Shown: positions 16,321-23,471 of the stretch, piece after piece
Layout of the letters: the number at the start of each line of letters is the position of its first letter
Position numbering within the stretch: the first letter of the stretch is position 1
Assembly (NCBI RefSeq): GCF_022539255.1
Contig: NZ_JAKZBV010000001.1
Location: forward strand, 620,001 to 684,000
Direction of reading: 5' to 3'
DNA length: 64,000 nt
From: Sinomonas terrae
GTDB lineage: Bacteria > Actinomycetota > Actinomycetes > Actinomycetales > Micrococcaceae
The notes under the pieces: generated by a model
Database searches by the model: none
Told to the model about the DNA's origin: nothing
What the model saw: only the letters and a program-made list of their open reading frames with translations
Program-made: the position numbers and the translations under genes

Positions 16321-16776
16321 ATGGCCATCGATCCGTACGCTCCGATCTTCGTGATCTCCGTGGCGGCGGAGCTGGCCGAGATGCACCCTCAGACCCTTCG
16401 CCAGTACGACCGCATGGGCCTCGTCTCGCCATCGCGCCAATCGGGGCGCCAGCGGCGCTACTCGCAGCACGACGTCGAACTCCTCCGCGAGGTCCAGCGA
16501 CTTTCCAAGGGCGGCGTCTCTCTCGAAGGCATCCGTCGCATCCTCGAGCTCGAGAACCAAGTTGCCGCGCTCCGAGCGCGCGTATCCGAGCTTGAGCAGG
16601 AAGTCGTCGACGCACGACGCCGGGGTCCCGACTCGCGCCGCGTGTTCGCCGCGGGGATCGCGGGCGACGTCGTGACCCTCACCCGAGGTCAGCGGCCCGA
16701 GCAGCGCTCGCAGGCCGTCGTCGTCTGGCGCCCTCGGCCCTCAAGCGGCGCTTCGGCGGGGCCAATCCAGTTCTGA
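16321..16776 (+). CDS. hspR: Heat-shock repressor HspR (MerR family)
   Basis: A 151-residue MerR-type regulator. The N-terminal winged helix-turn-helix (PIFVISVAAELAEMHPQTLR) begins with the sequence typical of HspR and is followed by a helical region (ILELENQVAALRARVSELEQ). HspR binds HAIR sites with DnaK as co-repressor and releases them when DnaK is titrated by unfolded protein. As the last gene of the dnaK operon it closes a feedback loop. Three HAIR sites are visible in this window, two at dnaK and one at clpB. Confidence 0.95.
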   Translation: MAIDPYAPIFVISVAAELAEMHPQTLRQYDRMGLVSPSRQSGRQRRYSQHDVELLREVQRLSKGGVSLEGIRRILELENQVAALRARVSELEQEVVDARRRGPDSRRVFAAGIAGDVVTLTRGQRPEQRSQAVVVWRPRPSSGASAGPIQF

Positions 16777-16780
16777 GATC

Positions 16781-16860
16781 TGGCCACTCGTCGGTCGGGA
16801 GGTGGCCGCTCGTCGGTCGGGAGGTGGCCACGCGTTGGTCGGGAGGTGGCCACTCGTCGC
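16781..16860 (+). repeat. 22-bp tandem repeat after hspR
   Basis: Three full 22-bp units begin at 16781, 16803 and 16825, with a 14-bp partial at 16847. All start TGGCC and contain GGTCGGGAGG; one to three substitutions separate the units. The array lies between the hspR stop and the convergent small Cys-protein gene. No hairpin dominates it. Confidence 0.9.
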
Positions 16861-16865
16861 AGCGG

Positions 16866-17036
16866 TCAGGCAGTGCCGAATTGCGGGCATGCCTCGTTTG
16901 AGCACCCGCGGTCGCGGGGGACCCAGCGATCGCCCTCCTGATTCCAGACGACGTGCCGATGCTGCCCGCACAGTTCGCACGACGGCGCGACGTAGCTGTG
17001 CTTTTCCTCTTCCGTGTAGCTGCGGAAGCCTGACAT
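16866..17036 (-). CDS. 56-residue cysteine-containing protein of unknown function
   Basis: A small ORF with an excellent GGAGGAG ribosome site 4 bases upstream of the ATG. The 56-residue product has two cysteine pairs: CELCG (Cys20, Cys23) and C-x4-C (Cys45, Cys50), with His26 and His28 between, which could form a small zinc ribbon. Aromatic and charged residues dominate and there is no signal or membrane helix. It converges on hspR. I do not recognise the family; short Zn-ribbon proteins of this type often act as partners of larger regulators or RNA enzymes, but nothing here says which. Confidence 0.75.
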   Translation of the reverse strand: MSGFRSYTEEEKHSYVAPSCELCGQHRHVVWNQEGDRWVPRDRGCSNEACPQFGTA

Positions 17037-17080
17037 GACTCCTCCTCGCTTCGGGGTAACCCAATCTACTCCGGACCATG

Positions 17081-17107
17081 AAAACCGGGTACAGGTGTGA
17101 TACCCGG
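17081..17107 (-). terminator. Intrinsic terminator of the secreted-repeat lipoprotein gene
   Basis: On the minus strand CCGGGTA-N9-TACCCGG is followed directly by TTTT. This is the only hairpin in the window with a clear U tract; it lies 34 bp after the lipoprotein stop. Confidence 0.75.
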
Positions 17108-17140
17108 GAGCGGGGAGGTTCAGCGCGTCCTGTTGTTGCC

Positions 17141-17749
17141 TCAGTAGCCGGACGTACCCGAGTTGTTCGATGAGCTGGACGGGTTCGTTGAGCTGGACGG
17201 GTTGGATGAGCTGGACGGGCTCGAGGTCGTGGCCATGAGCGGCGACTGGATCATGGAGCCGTCAGCGCCCACGACGTACCACACGCCCGCGACACCCTGC
17301 CCCTTCACCTGTCCGGGGGCGGTGTCCTTCGAGAAGTAGTAGATGGGCATCCCGTTGATGGTCACCTGCTGCTTGCCGTCGGCGGTCGGGAGGGTGCCGA
17401 TCTTGCCCGTGACGCCCTGGAGGGTCGGAGCCGTGTCGCTCGTGACGGCCGGCCACAGCGCGACGCATCCTCCTGTGCAGGCGCTCGTGGTCTCGCCCGG
17501 CTTGTCCAGCGTGTAGTAGTAGACAGTCATTCCCTTGCCATCGACGACGATCGTCTGGCCGCCCACCGTCGACGTCTGGAGGCTCAGGGCCGCCGAGGTC
17601 GACGGCGCGGCTGCCGGGGCGCTCGAGGTCGCCGCGGCGGGCGCGCTCGACGTCCCCGAACCGCTGCTGCTCGTGCCGCCGCACCCCGCGAGTGCGAGCG
17701 CGGAAACCGCTGAGGCAGTCGCGAAGAAGAGAGCTGCTCGCTTGTTCAT
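17141..17749 (-). CDS. Secreted-repeat lipoprotein (COG4315 / PF03640 type)
   Basis: A 202-residue lipoprotein. The signal peptide ends in LALAGC with Cys22 as anchor; a Ser/Ala/Pro-rich linker leads to two copies of the secreted repeat of unknown function: VYYYTLDKPGETTSACTGGC with ALWP, and IYYFSKDTAPGQVKGQG with GVWYVV. The C-terminus is a Ser/Asn/Pro repeat (SSNPSSSTNPSSSSN) that may be a wall-spanning or disordered stalk. Function is unknown; this family often neighbours ECF sigma factors. The divergent ECF gene carries the same promoter motif, so it is a likely regulon member. Confidence 0.85.
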   Translation of the reverse strand: MNKRAALFFATASAVSALALAGCGGTSSSGSGTSSAPAAATSSAPAAAPSTSAALSLQTSTVGGQTIVVDGKGMTVYYYTLDKPGETTSACTGGCVALWPAVTSDTAPTLQGVTGKIGTLPTADGKQQVTINGMPIYYFSKDTAPGQVKGQGVAGVWYVVGADGSMIQSPLMATTSSPSSSSNPSSSTNPSSSSNNSGTSGY

Positions 17750-17793
17750 GATGTGCCCTTTCGTTCCGGGCGGCTTGTGGCCGCGCTGACCTA

Positions 17794-17821
17794 GAGACGG
17801 CGGGGTGCCTCATTCGGTTCA
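17794..17821 (-). promoter_or_regulatory. ECF-sigma promoter of the secreted-repeat lipoprotein gene
   Basis: On the minus strand TGAACC (17821-17816), a 16-base spacer, and CGTCTC (from 17799). It matches the promoter of the divergent sigma gene in -35, spacer length and -10, and resembles the motif reported for M. tuberculosis SigL (TGAACC with CGTgtc). Confidence 0.75.
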
Positions 17822-17886
17822 GACGGGAGCGCGTGTCGGCGGGGGCGAGGAGAATTGGCTGCAGCAAGCTGTGCGAGCAAGAAGTT

Positions 17887-17943
17887 TCGACGAGCAGTGA
17901 ACCGTCGACGAGGAGTGAACCTTTCGAGACGCCACGTCGTCTT
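17887..17943 (+). promoter_or_regulatory. Autoregulatory promoter of the ECF sigma gene with duplicated -35 region
   Basis: TGAACC (17916-17921), 16 bases, CGTCTT (17938-17943). The -35 lies in the second of two 18-bp direct repeats (17887-17904 and 17905-17922) that differ at two positions, so a second TGAACC sits at 17898 but has no matching -10. The start site should be near 17950, with GGGAGG at 17971 ahead of the ATG at 17981. Confidence 0.75.
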
Positions 17944-17980
17944 AGCGGGCGGAAGGGCCATTCGGCAGCCGGGAGGCAGC

Positions 17981-18487
17981 ATGCCCATGGACGAGGATGC
18001 GGTCGCGGCGATCTACCGCGATCACGGCGCGGCGCTCCGGCGCTTCGCCCGTGGAGCCGTAGGCAGCGACGAGCAGGCTGAGGACATCGTGCAGGAAGCG
18101 ATCGTCCGGGTGTGGCGGCAGGCGCCCGAGGTTACCGTGGGGCTGCGCGCATACCTCTACCGGACGGTGCGGAACCTGATCGTCGACCAGCACCGGCAGC
18201 GCTCCCGGAGGCCGAGGACAGTCCCGGCCCAGGGGACCGACGGCTTCGACGTTGCCGTTGACGCCGAACGGATCGACGAGCTCTTGGACAGAGTGGTGAT
18301 GGAGGAGGCACTCATGCGGCTCACGCGCGAGCACCGGGAGGTGCTTGTTGCTGTCCATTACCGCAGGCTGAGCGTGCAGGAGGCGGCCCGCGAGCTCGGT
18401 GTTCCCGCGGGGACCGTGAAGTCGCGCTGCTTCTACGCCCTCAGAGCCCTCCGGACCGCGCTTGATGAGCTGGGGGTGGAACGATGA
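17981..18487 (+). CDS. ECF RNA polymerase sigma factor (SigL-like)
   Basis: A 168-residue group 4 sigma factor. Region 2 spans about residues 8-75 (AIYRDHGAALRRFARGAVG, EDIVQEAIVRVWRQ) and region 4 about 105-160 with the helix-turn-helix LSVQEAARELGVPAGTVKSR. The ATG at 17981 is chosen because GGGAGGC precedes it and region 2 begins at once; the frame is open further upstream. The adjacent zinc anti-sigma gene overlaps by 4 bp. Promoters before this gene and before the divergent lipoprotein share TGAACC-N16-CGTC, supporting autoregulation. SigL-like is inferred from promoter motif and gene pairing. Confidence 0.93.
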   Translation: MPMDEDAVAAIYRDHGAALRRFARGAVGSDEQAEDIVQEAIVRVWRQAPEVTVGLRAYLYRTVRNLIVDQHRQRSRRPRTVPAQGTDGFDVAVDAERIDELLDRVVMEEALMRLTREHREVLVAVHYRRLSVQEAARELGVPAGTVKSRCFYALRALRTALDELGVER

Positions 18488-19188
18488 TTCTGGATCATCA
18501 CGACGCTCGCCTCGCCCTCGGCGCCTACCTCCTCGGCGCCCTCGACCCAGAGGAGGCCCGCGCCGTCGAGGCCCACGTGGCCACGTGTCCCGACTGCCAG
18601 GCGGAGATCGAGGATCTCGAGACGCTCCCCGCACTCCTCGACGGCGTCCCCTCGGCGCGCGCCGAGGCGCTCGCCGAAGCCCCTGCGTTGCTCAATGAGG
18701 GCCCGACCCCGCCGGCCCTCCTCGCTCGGGTGCGCGCCCGCCGTCGTGCGCTCCGCCTCCGGTGGACGGGGGCGCTGGCGGGGGCGGCCGCAGCCTCGCT
18801 TGCGCTCGGCGCCGCGCTCGGTCCAGTAGTCGTCGGGGCGCCGACGGCGACGCCGAGCCCTAGCACTTCGTCGCCCGCCGCTTCCTATTCGCTCACTTCG
18901 TCGGACGGCGCCCAGGTCGACCTCGCGCTCGTCCGCAAGGGCTGGGGTACCGAGCTCGACCTGGTGTGCCGTGGGATGCCTTCAGCGGGGGTGTTCAGCG
19001 TGTGGGTCGTGGCCGACGACGGCGCCCCGGAGCGGGCGGCAAGCTGGAGTTCGACCGGCTACGCGGGACGGGCGGTCCTGACGGGGGCGACGTCGTACCA
19101 GCTCGCCTCGATCCGCTCGATCCAGATACGGGACGACACGCAGCGGACGCTCGCGACCCTCACGCTCCCGGCCACGCCGTCGGGTTGA
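18484..19188 (+). CDS. Zinc-containing anti-sigma factor, membrane-anchored
   Basis: A 234-residue anti-sigma factor overlapping the sigma stop by 4 bp (ATGA). The N-terminal ZAS domain has His31-x3-Cys35-x2-Cys38 in AHVATCPDCQAE; a single membrane helix follows near residues 95-117 (Ala/Gly/Leu-rich), and the C-terminal about 110 residues are extracytoplasmic, resembling the RskA-type domain (DLALVRKGWGTELDLVCRGM). It should hold the ECF sigma inactive until a redox or envelope signal disrupts the Cys centre or triggers proteolysis. It resembles RslA, the SigL partner of mycobacteria. Confidence 0.9.
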   Translation: MILDHHDARLALGAYLLGALDPEEARAVEAHVATCPDCQAEIEDLETLPALLDGVPSARAEALAEAPALLNEGPTPPALLARVRARRRALRLRWTGALAGAAAASLALGAALGPVVVGAPTATPSPSTSSPAASYSLTSSDGAQVDLALVRKGWGTELDLVCRGMPSAGVFSVWVVADDGAPERAASWSSTGYAGRAVLTGATSYQLASIRSIQIRDDTQRTLATLTLPATPSG

Positions 19189-20155
19189 CAGGGTGGTCCG
19201 GAATGCGCCCCGCGCCCATCGCGATGGCGTTGAGCGCGCTGAGGCGCGACATCTCGGCCCGCACGGAGACGGTCGCGCTGCCGATGTGTGGCAGGAGGAC
19301 CGTATTCGGTAGGTCGGCGAGGCCCGGGGCCAGCAGCGGCTCGTCCTCGAAGACGTCGAGGCCGGCACCCGCGATCCTTCCGTCCCGGAGGGCCGCCACG
19401 AGCGCTGCCTCGTCGACCACCGGCCCGCGCGCCGTGTTGATGAGGATGGCGGATTCCTTCATGCGCCCGAGGACGTCTGCATCCACGAGGTGGTGGGTGT
19501 CCTCATTGAGGGGAACGTGCAGCGAGAGGTAGTCGCTCGCCGCGACGAGTTCGTCCCACTCGACCTTCCGGACCTTCCCGGCGAACTCTCCGAGTTCCGA
19601 GTCAGTGACGGCGCGGTCGTGGGGTGGACGCGGCGCGAAGAGCACCTCCATCCCGAAGCCTAGCGCGCGCCTCGCTGTGGCCCGCGCGATCCGACCGAAC
19701 CCGGCCAAGCCGAGCGTCCGGCCCGAGACGTCTGCGCCGAGCATGAGCTCTGGCTCCCAGCCGTGGAAGCGCCCTTCTCGGACCATCCTGTCCGCCTCGA
19801 TGACTCTGCGACCGGTCCCGAGAATGAGCAGCATCGCGATGTCCGCCGTAGCATCCGTGAGGACCCCCGGCGTGTTTCCCACCATGATCCCGCGCTCGGT
19901 GGCTGCAGCGATGTCGATGTTGTTGTAGCCGACCGCGAAGTTGGAGACCCCTCTGACCGTCGCCTTGGCGAGCAGCTCCGCGTCGATCCGATCCCGCAGC
20001 TGGGTCAGGACGACGTCGTACTCCCCGCTTGCGCAGCGCTCCGCAAGTTCCGCATAGGTGGGTGCCTCCTCCAGAACCGTCACATCGGCCGCCCCTGACA
20101 GGAGCGAAGGGCCGGGCTCCGGAATCGGCGTGGTGACCAGAATGCGGGGCCGCAT
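19160..20155 (-). CDS. NAD(P)-dependent D-2-hydroxyacid dehydrogenase
   Basis: A 331-residue enzyme of the D-isomer 2-hydroxyacid dehydrogenase family (glyoxylate/hydroxypyruvate reductase-like). The Rossmann domain has GLAGFGRIARATARRALGFG; catalytic residues fit Arg in INTARGPVVDE, Glu in FEDEPLL and His in LPHIGSAT. The ATG at 20155 overlaps the stop of the lyase gene by one base (TGATG), so it is the third gene of the CoA-transferase operon. Its 3' end overlaps the convergent anti-sigma gene by 29 bp. The natural 2-keto or 2-hydroxy acid is unknown. Confidence 0.88.
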   Translation of the reverse strand: MRPRILVTTPIPEPGPSLLSGAADVTVLEEAPTYAELAERCASGEYDVVLTQLRDRIDAELLAKATVRGVSNFAVGYNNIDIAAATERGIMVGNTPGVLTDATADIAMLLILGTGRRVIEADRMVREGRFHGWEPELMLGADVSGRTLGLAGFGRIARATARRALGFGMEVLFAPRPPHDRAVTDSELGEFAGKVRKVEWDELVAASDYLSLHVPLNEDTHHLVDADVLGRMKESAILINTARGPVVDEAALVAALRDGRIAGAGLDVFEDEPLLAPGLADLPNTVLLPHIGSATVSVRAEMSRLSALNAIAMGAGRIPDHPVNPTAWPGA

Positions 20156-21099
20156 CACGGGGCTTCCGTTCCCGAGAGCTCGCGGCTGCCCTGGATGACC
20201 CATTCGAACGCGTTGGCCTTGGAGCGTGCGCCTTGGGCTGCCTTGGAGCGGTTCGGCTCGTCGACTTCGCGGAGAACGTTCTCGGACAGCCGGACCAGAC
20301 CCGCGAAGGCCGACGGATCGAGCCAGTCCGGGCGCGTCGCGAACAGGAGGTCCTCGCTCGAGGTGTTGCCGCTCGCCCCGGGAGCGAAGGGGCAGCCGCC
20401 GAGGCCGCCCAAGGCACCGTCGACGACGTCGGCGCCCGCCGAGGCAGCTGCGAGAGAGTTAGCGACCCCTTGGCCCCACGTGTCGTGCCCGTGGAAGACG
20501 ATGCGCCGCTTCGGCGTCTCGGAGGCGACGCGCGAGACGAGCTCAGCGACCTGCCCAGGGAACGCCTGCCCCAAGGTGTCGCAGACGACGACGTCGTCCG
20601 CGCCGGCCGCGCGCTCGTCGTTCGCGATCTCGAGGACCTTCTCCGGGTGGACTGGCCCGTCGAACGGGCACGTGAAGGAGGTCGCGATGCACAGCTGAAT
20701 CCGACCGCCGGCCTCCTTCGCGAGGGCGATCGCGTCCGGCATGACCGCGAGGCTCTGGTCAGTGGTCCTTCCGATGTTCGCCAGGTTGTGGGCGTCCGAG
20801 GCGGAGAAGCAGTACTGGAAGTTGCGTGCCCCCGCGGCGATGGCCTTCTCGACGTGCCGCGGCGTCGCGACCCAGATCCAGCACTTCTCAAGTTCCTCGG
20901 CCGTGAGCCCGGCGACGACGTCGAGGGTGTTGGCCATGGGCGGGACCAGATCGGGGCGGGCCATCGAGCCGATCTCGAGCTCGGGGACACCCAGACGGAG
21001 CAGCTCCCGTGCGAGGCGGATCTTGAACTCCGTCGGGAGGAGTTTTCCCGTGAGCTGGAGGCCGTCGCGGAGGGTGACGTCTCGGAGGACTGGTTTCAC
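20155..21099 (-). CDS. HMG-CoA-lyase-like aldol-cleaving enzyme
   Basis: A 314-residue TIM-barrel lyase of the HMGL-like/DRE family. Landmarks are LRDVTLRDGLQL at the N-terminus (metal Asp), GHDTWGQGVANSLAA (metal His) and GGCPFAPGASGNTSSEDLL with the active-site cysteine loop. HMG-CoA lyases split 3-hydroxy-3-methylglutaryl-CoA to acetyl-CoA and acetoacetate; relatives act on citramalyl- or other branched acyl-CoAs. The GTG start overlaps the CoA-transferase stop (GTGA). The open frame extends upstream to 21468, but homology begins at this GTG. Pairing with a type III CoA-transferase suggests the transferase activates a free acid that this enzyme then cleaves. Confidence 0.85.
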   Translation of the reverse strand: MKPVLRDVTLRDGLQLTGKLLPTEFKIRLARELLRLGVPELEIGSMARPDLVPPMANTLDVVAGLTAEELEKCWIWVATPRHVEKAIAAGARNFQYCFSASDAHNLANIGRTTDQSLAVMPDAIALAKEAGGRIQLCIATSFTCPFDGPVHPEKVLEIANDERAAGADDVVVCDTLGQAFPGQVAELVSRVASETPKRRIVFHGHDTWGQGVANSLAAASAGADVVDGALGGLGGCPFAPGASGNTSSEDLLFATRPDWLDPSAFAGLVRLSENVLREVDEPNRSKAAQGARSKANAFEWVIQGSRELSGTEAP

Positions 21100-22346
21100 A
21101 GGAAGGCTCCTTCTGAATGCACGACGGCGTCGATCTGCTCCTCGCTCATCCCCAGGACCTCTGCGAGGACCGCCCGGGTGTGCTCGCCGAGGTCCGGCCC
21201 CAGGGAGCGGATCGGGAGCGACTTGCCCCCGATCACGGGGACGATGCCGGGGAAGCCGACGTTCTCGAGCACCTCCTCGCCCGTCGAGACGGGGAGGCGC
21301 TGGATCATGTCGCGTGCCGCGTACTGCTCGTCCTGGCAGATGTCGGCCGCCGTGTAGATGGGGCCGCTCGGCACTCCTGCCTCGTCGAGGATGCGGAGCG
21401 CCTCGGCCTGGGTGTGGCGGCCCGTCCAAGCTCCGATCGCAGCGTCGAGCTCCTCGCGCCGCGCCCACCGCGCGTCGTTGTTCGTCAGCTCAGGATCGTC
21501 GGCGAGGTCCGGCCGCTCGATGACCCGCATGTAGCGCTGGAAGATGGAGTCGCCGTTGCCGGCGACGACGATGCTCGCGCCGTCTTTGCAGACATAGGCG
21601 TTCGACGGCGCGATCCCCTCCATCCGCCCGCCAGTGCGCTCGCGCTTGAGCCCGTAGGCCTCGTAGTCGGGAACGAGGGACTCCATCATCGAGAGCATCG
21701 CCTCGTTGAGGGCGACGTCGATGATGCGCTCGCCGAGCGGGACGGCGGGCCCGGCAGTCCGTTTGCGGGTCTCGCGCTGGAAGAGCGCCATGACGGAACC
21801 GAAGGCGGCGTAGAGGCCGGCGATCGAATCGCCGATCGAGACGCCGACGCGAACGGGCGGACGGTCCGGATCGCCGACGAGTTCGCGGAAGCCTCCGAGC
21901 GCTTCGGCGACGGCGGCGAACCCGGGTCGTGGAGACAGGGGGCCGGTCTGGCCGAAGGCTGAGACCCGCGTGATGATCAGATCCGGGTTCGCCTCGTTGA
22001 GGACATCCGGACCGATGCCCCACTTCTCGAGGGTGCCAGGCCGGAAGTTCTCGAGCAGGATGTCGCAGTGGTGGGCGAGCTCGAGCACGAGCTTCCTGCC
22101 CGTCTCGGTCTTCAAGTCGAGCACGATCGACTTCTTGTTGCGGTTGATCGTGCGGTAGAGCATCGAAGTGGTCCCGGCTTGGAGACGCCAGTTCCGCAGC
22201 TCGTCCCCGGTGCGGGGGCGCTCGACCTTGATGACCTCGGCGCCGAAGTCGCCCAGGAGGCGCCCGGCCGTCGGCGCCGCGATGTAGTTGCCGAGTTCGA
22301 GGACTCGGACTCCCGCGAGCGGGGCGATGGTGTGGTCTCCGTGCAT
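21096..22346 (-). CDS. Type III (CaiB/BaiF) CoA-transferase
   Basis: A 416-residue family III CoA-transferase. The start LAGVRVLELGNYIAAPTAG and the following GDFGAEVIKVERP and LLENFRPGTLEKWG are standard for CaiB/BaiF proteins, which move CoA between acyl groups through an enzyme aspartyl anhydride. The ATG at 22346 follows AAGGGAG; the frame is open to 22439 but without conserved sequence. First gene of a three-gene operon with the lyase and the hydroxyacid dehydrogenase. A succinyl-CoA:dicarboxylate transferase role is a reasonable guess; the acceptor acid is not identifiable. Confidence 0.88.
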   Translation of the reverse strand: MHGDHTIAPLAGVRVLELGNYIAAPTAGRLLGDFGAEVIKVERPRTGDELRNWRLQAGTTSMLYRTINRNKKSIVLDLKTETGRKLVLELAHHCDILLENFRPGTLEKWGIGPDVLNEANPDLIITRVSAFGQTGPLSPRPGFAAVAEALGGFRELVGDPDRPPVRVGVSIGDSIAGLYAAFGSVMALFQRETRKRTAGPAVPLGERIIDVALNEAMLSMMESLVPDYEAYGLKRERTGGRMEGIAPSNAYVCKDGASIVVAGNGDSIFQRYMRVIERPDLADDPELTNNDARWARREELDAAIGAWTGRHTQAEALRILDEAGVPSGPIYTAADICQDEQYAARDMIQRLPVSTGEEVLENVGFPGIVPVIGGKSLPIRSLGPDLGEHTRAVLAEVLGMSEEQIDAVVHSEGAFL

Positions 22347-22443
22347 GGTGCTCCCTTGGTGCAGGCCTTCGTCGTCGAAACAGCCGAAAAGATCATCGGA
22401 AGTAACTACATTATGAGCAAGAAACCACGAAGTGGGCAAGAGG

Positions 22444-23289
22444 CTAGCGAGGAAGGCGGCCGCCGATGAGGCGGGTGGCCTGTTCTGCCGCCTCCACGAG
22501 CGGTTCGATCCAGGCCTGGCACTTGTCCGCTGTGACGCGCAGGGAGGGTCCGCTCACGCTCAGCGCGCCAGTGAGGTCTCCCATCGAATTGAAGATCGGC
22601 GCAGAGAGTCCGGTGGCCCCTTCGTCGCGTTCGTCGGAAGTGATCGCGTAGCCGTCGCGTCGCGTCTGGTCGACGTCTGCGTGCAGTCGCTTGGGGTCGG
22701 TGATGGTGTGCTCTGTCAGCCGCTCGAGCGTCGACGACAGCGCGGCTTCCTCGGCCTTGGGGTTCCAGGCCATGAGGACGCGCCCCGCCGAGCCAGCGTG
22801 AAGAGGCAGGAGCTTCCCCACGTGCATCTCCCTGCGGAGGGCGTGCCGCGTCTCGGCCATGGCGACGCACACGCGGAAGTTCTCCTCGAGGCGGAACAGC
22901 GAGACCGTCTCGCCCGTCAGGTCGCGGAGTCCCTCGAGGACGGGCTTGATGACCTCGAGCTCGTCGAGCCCTCTCGTGGCGGGGGCCGCCCAGTAGGCGA
23001 ACTTCACTCCGATCCGGACCCGATCGCCTTCCCGGTCCAGGAATTCCTCGGCGACGAGGTTGGCCACGAGCCGCTGCACGGTCGAGGTGGGGTAGCCGGT
23101 TGCGGCCCGGATCTCCGAGAGGGTGAGGGCGGGCCGCGAGAGCGTGAACGCATCGAGGATTCCGCGGATCTTCCCGAGGACGAGCAGCGGCTTGACTCCG
23201 CTTGAGAGCTCCCGTGCCGGGCCTTCCCGTCGCTGAGGGGCTGGGCTCAGCTCCTCCTCGTCCCAGTTCTCCTGATCGGATGCGGTCAC
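22444..23289 (-). CDS. IclR-family transcriptional regulator
   Basis: A 281-residue IclR protein. After an acidic N-terminal tail, the winged helix lies at about residues 38-95 (LTLSEIRAATGYPTSTVQRL) and the effector domain from about 110 to the C-terminus, with LPLHAGSAGRVLMAW and GLSAPIFNSMGDLTGALSVS. It is upstream of and co-directional with the CoA-transferase operon and divergent from the MFS gene, with 182 bp between starts. It probably senses the substrate of this cluster. GAGGGGCC precedes the GTG. Confidence 0.9.
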   Translation of the reverse strand: MTASDQENWDEEELSPAPQRREGPARELSSGVKPLLVLGKIRGILDAFTLSRPALTLSEIRAATGYPTSTVQRLVANLVAEEFLDREGDRVRIGVKFAYWAAPATRGLDELEVIKPVLEGLRDLTGETVSLFRLEENFRVCVAMAETRHALRREMHVGKLLPLHAGSAGRVLMAWNPKAEEAALSSTLERLTEHTITDPKRLHADVDQTRRDGYAITSDERDEGATGLSAPIFNSMGDLTGALSVSGPSLRVTADKCQAWIEPLVEAAEQATRLIGGRLPR

Positions 23290-23471
23290 TTCCGGCCCCT
23301 CTTCATCGATTGCGGCTTCTGAAGCGCGAGTCTAGGCGCCTTGGCTGAAGCGGACGACCACGCTTCGGACGCAGACCTACCCAATCCGTATGACGTGGGT
23401 TATATTCGTCCATGACCTGAATCACATAGTGAGTTGTGAACCACTTCGTAGGTCTCAAAGAGGAGAGAACT

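Noticed and set aside
23290..23471. A definite IclR operator in the iclR-MFS intergenic region
   Set aside because: Several weak partial palindromes (for example GTGAGTTGTGAACCAC) but none clearly better than the others.
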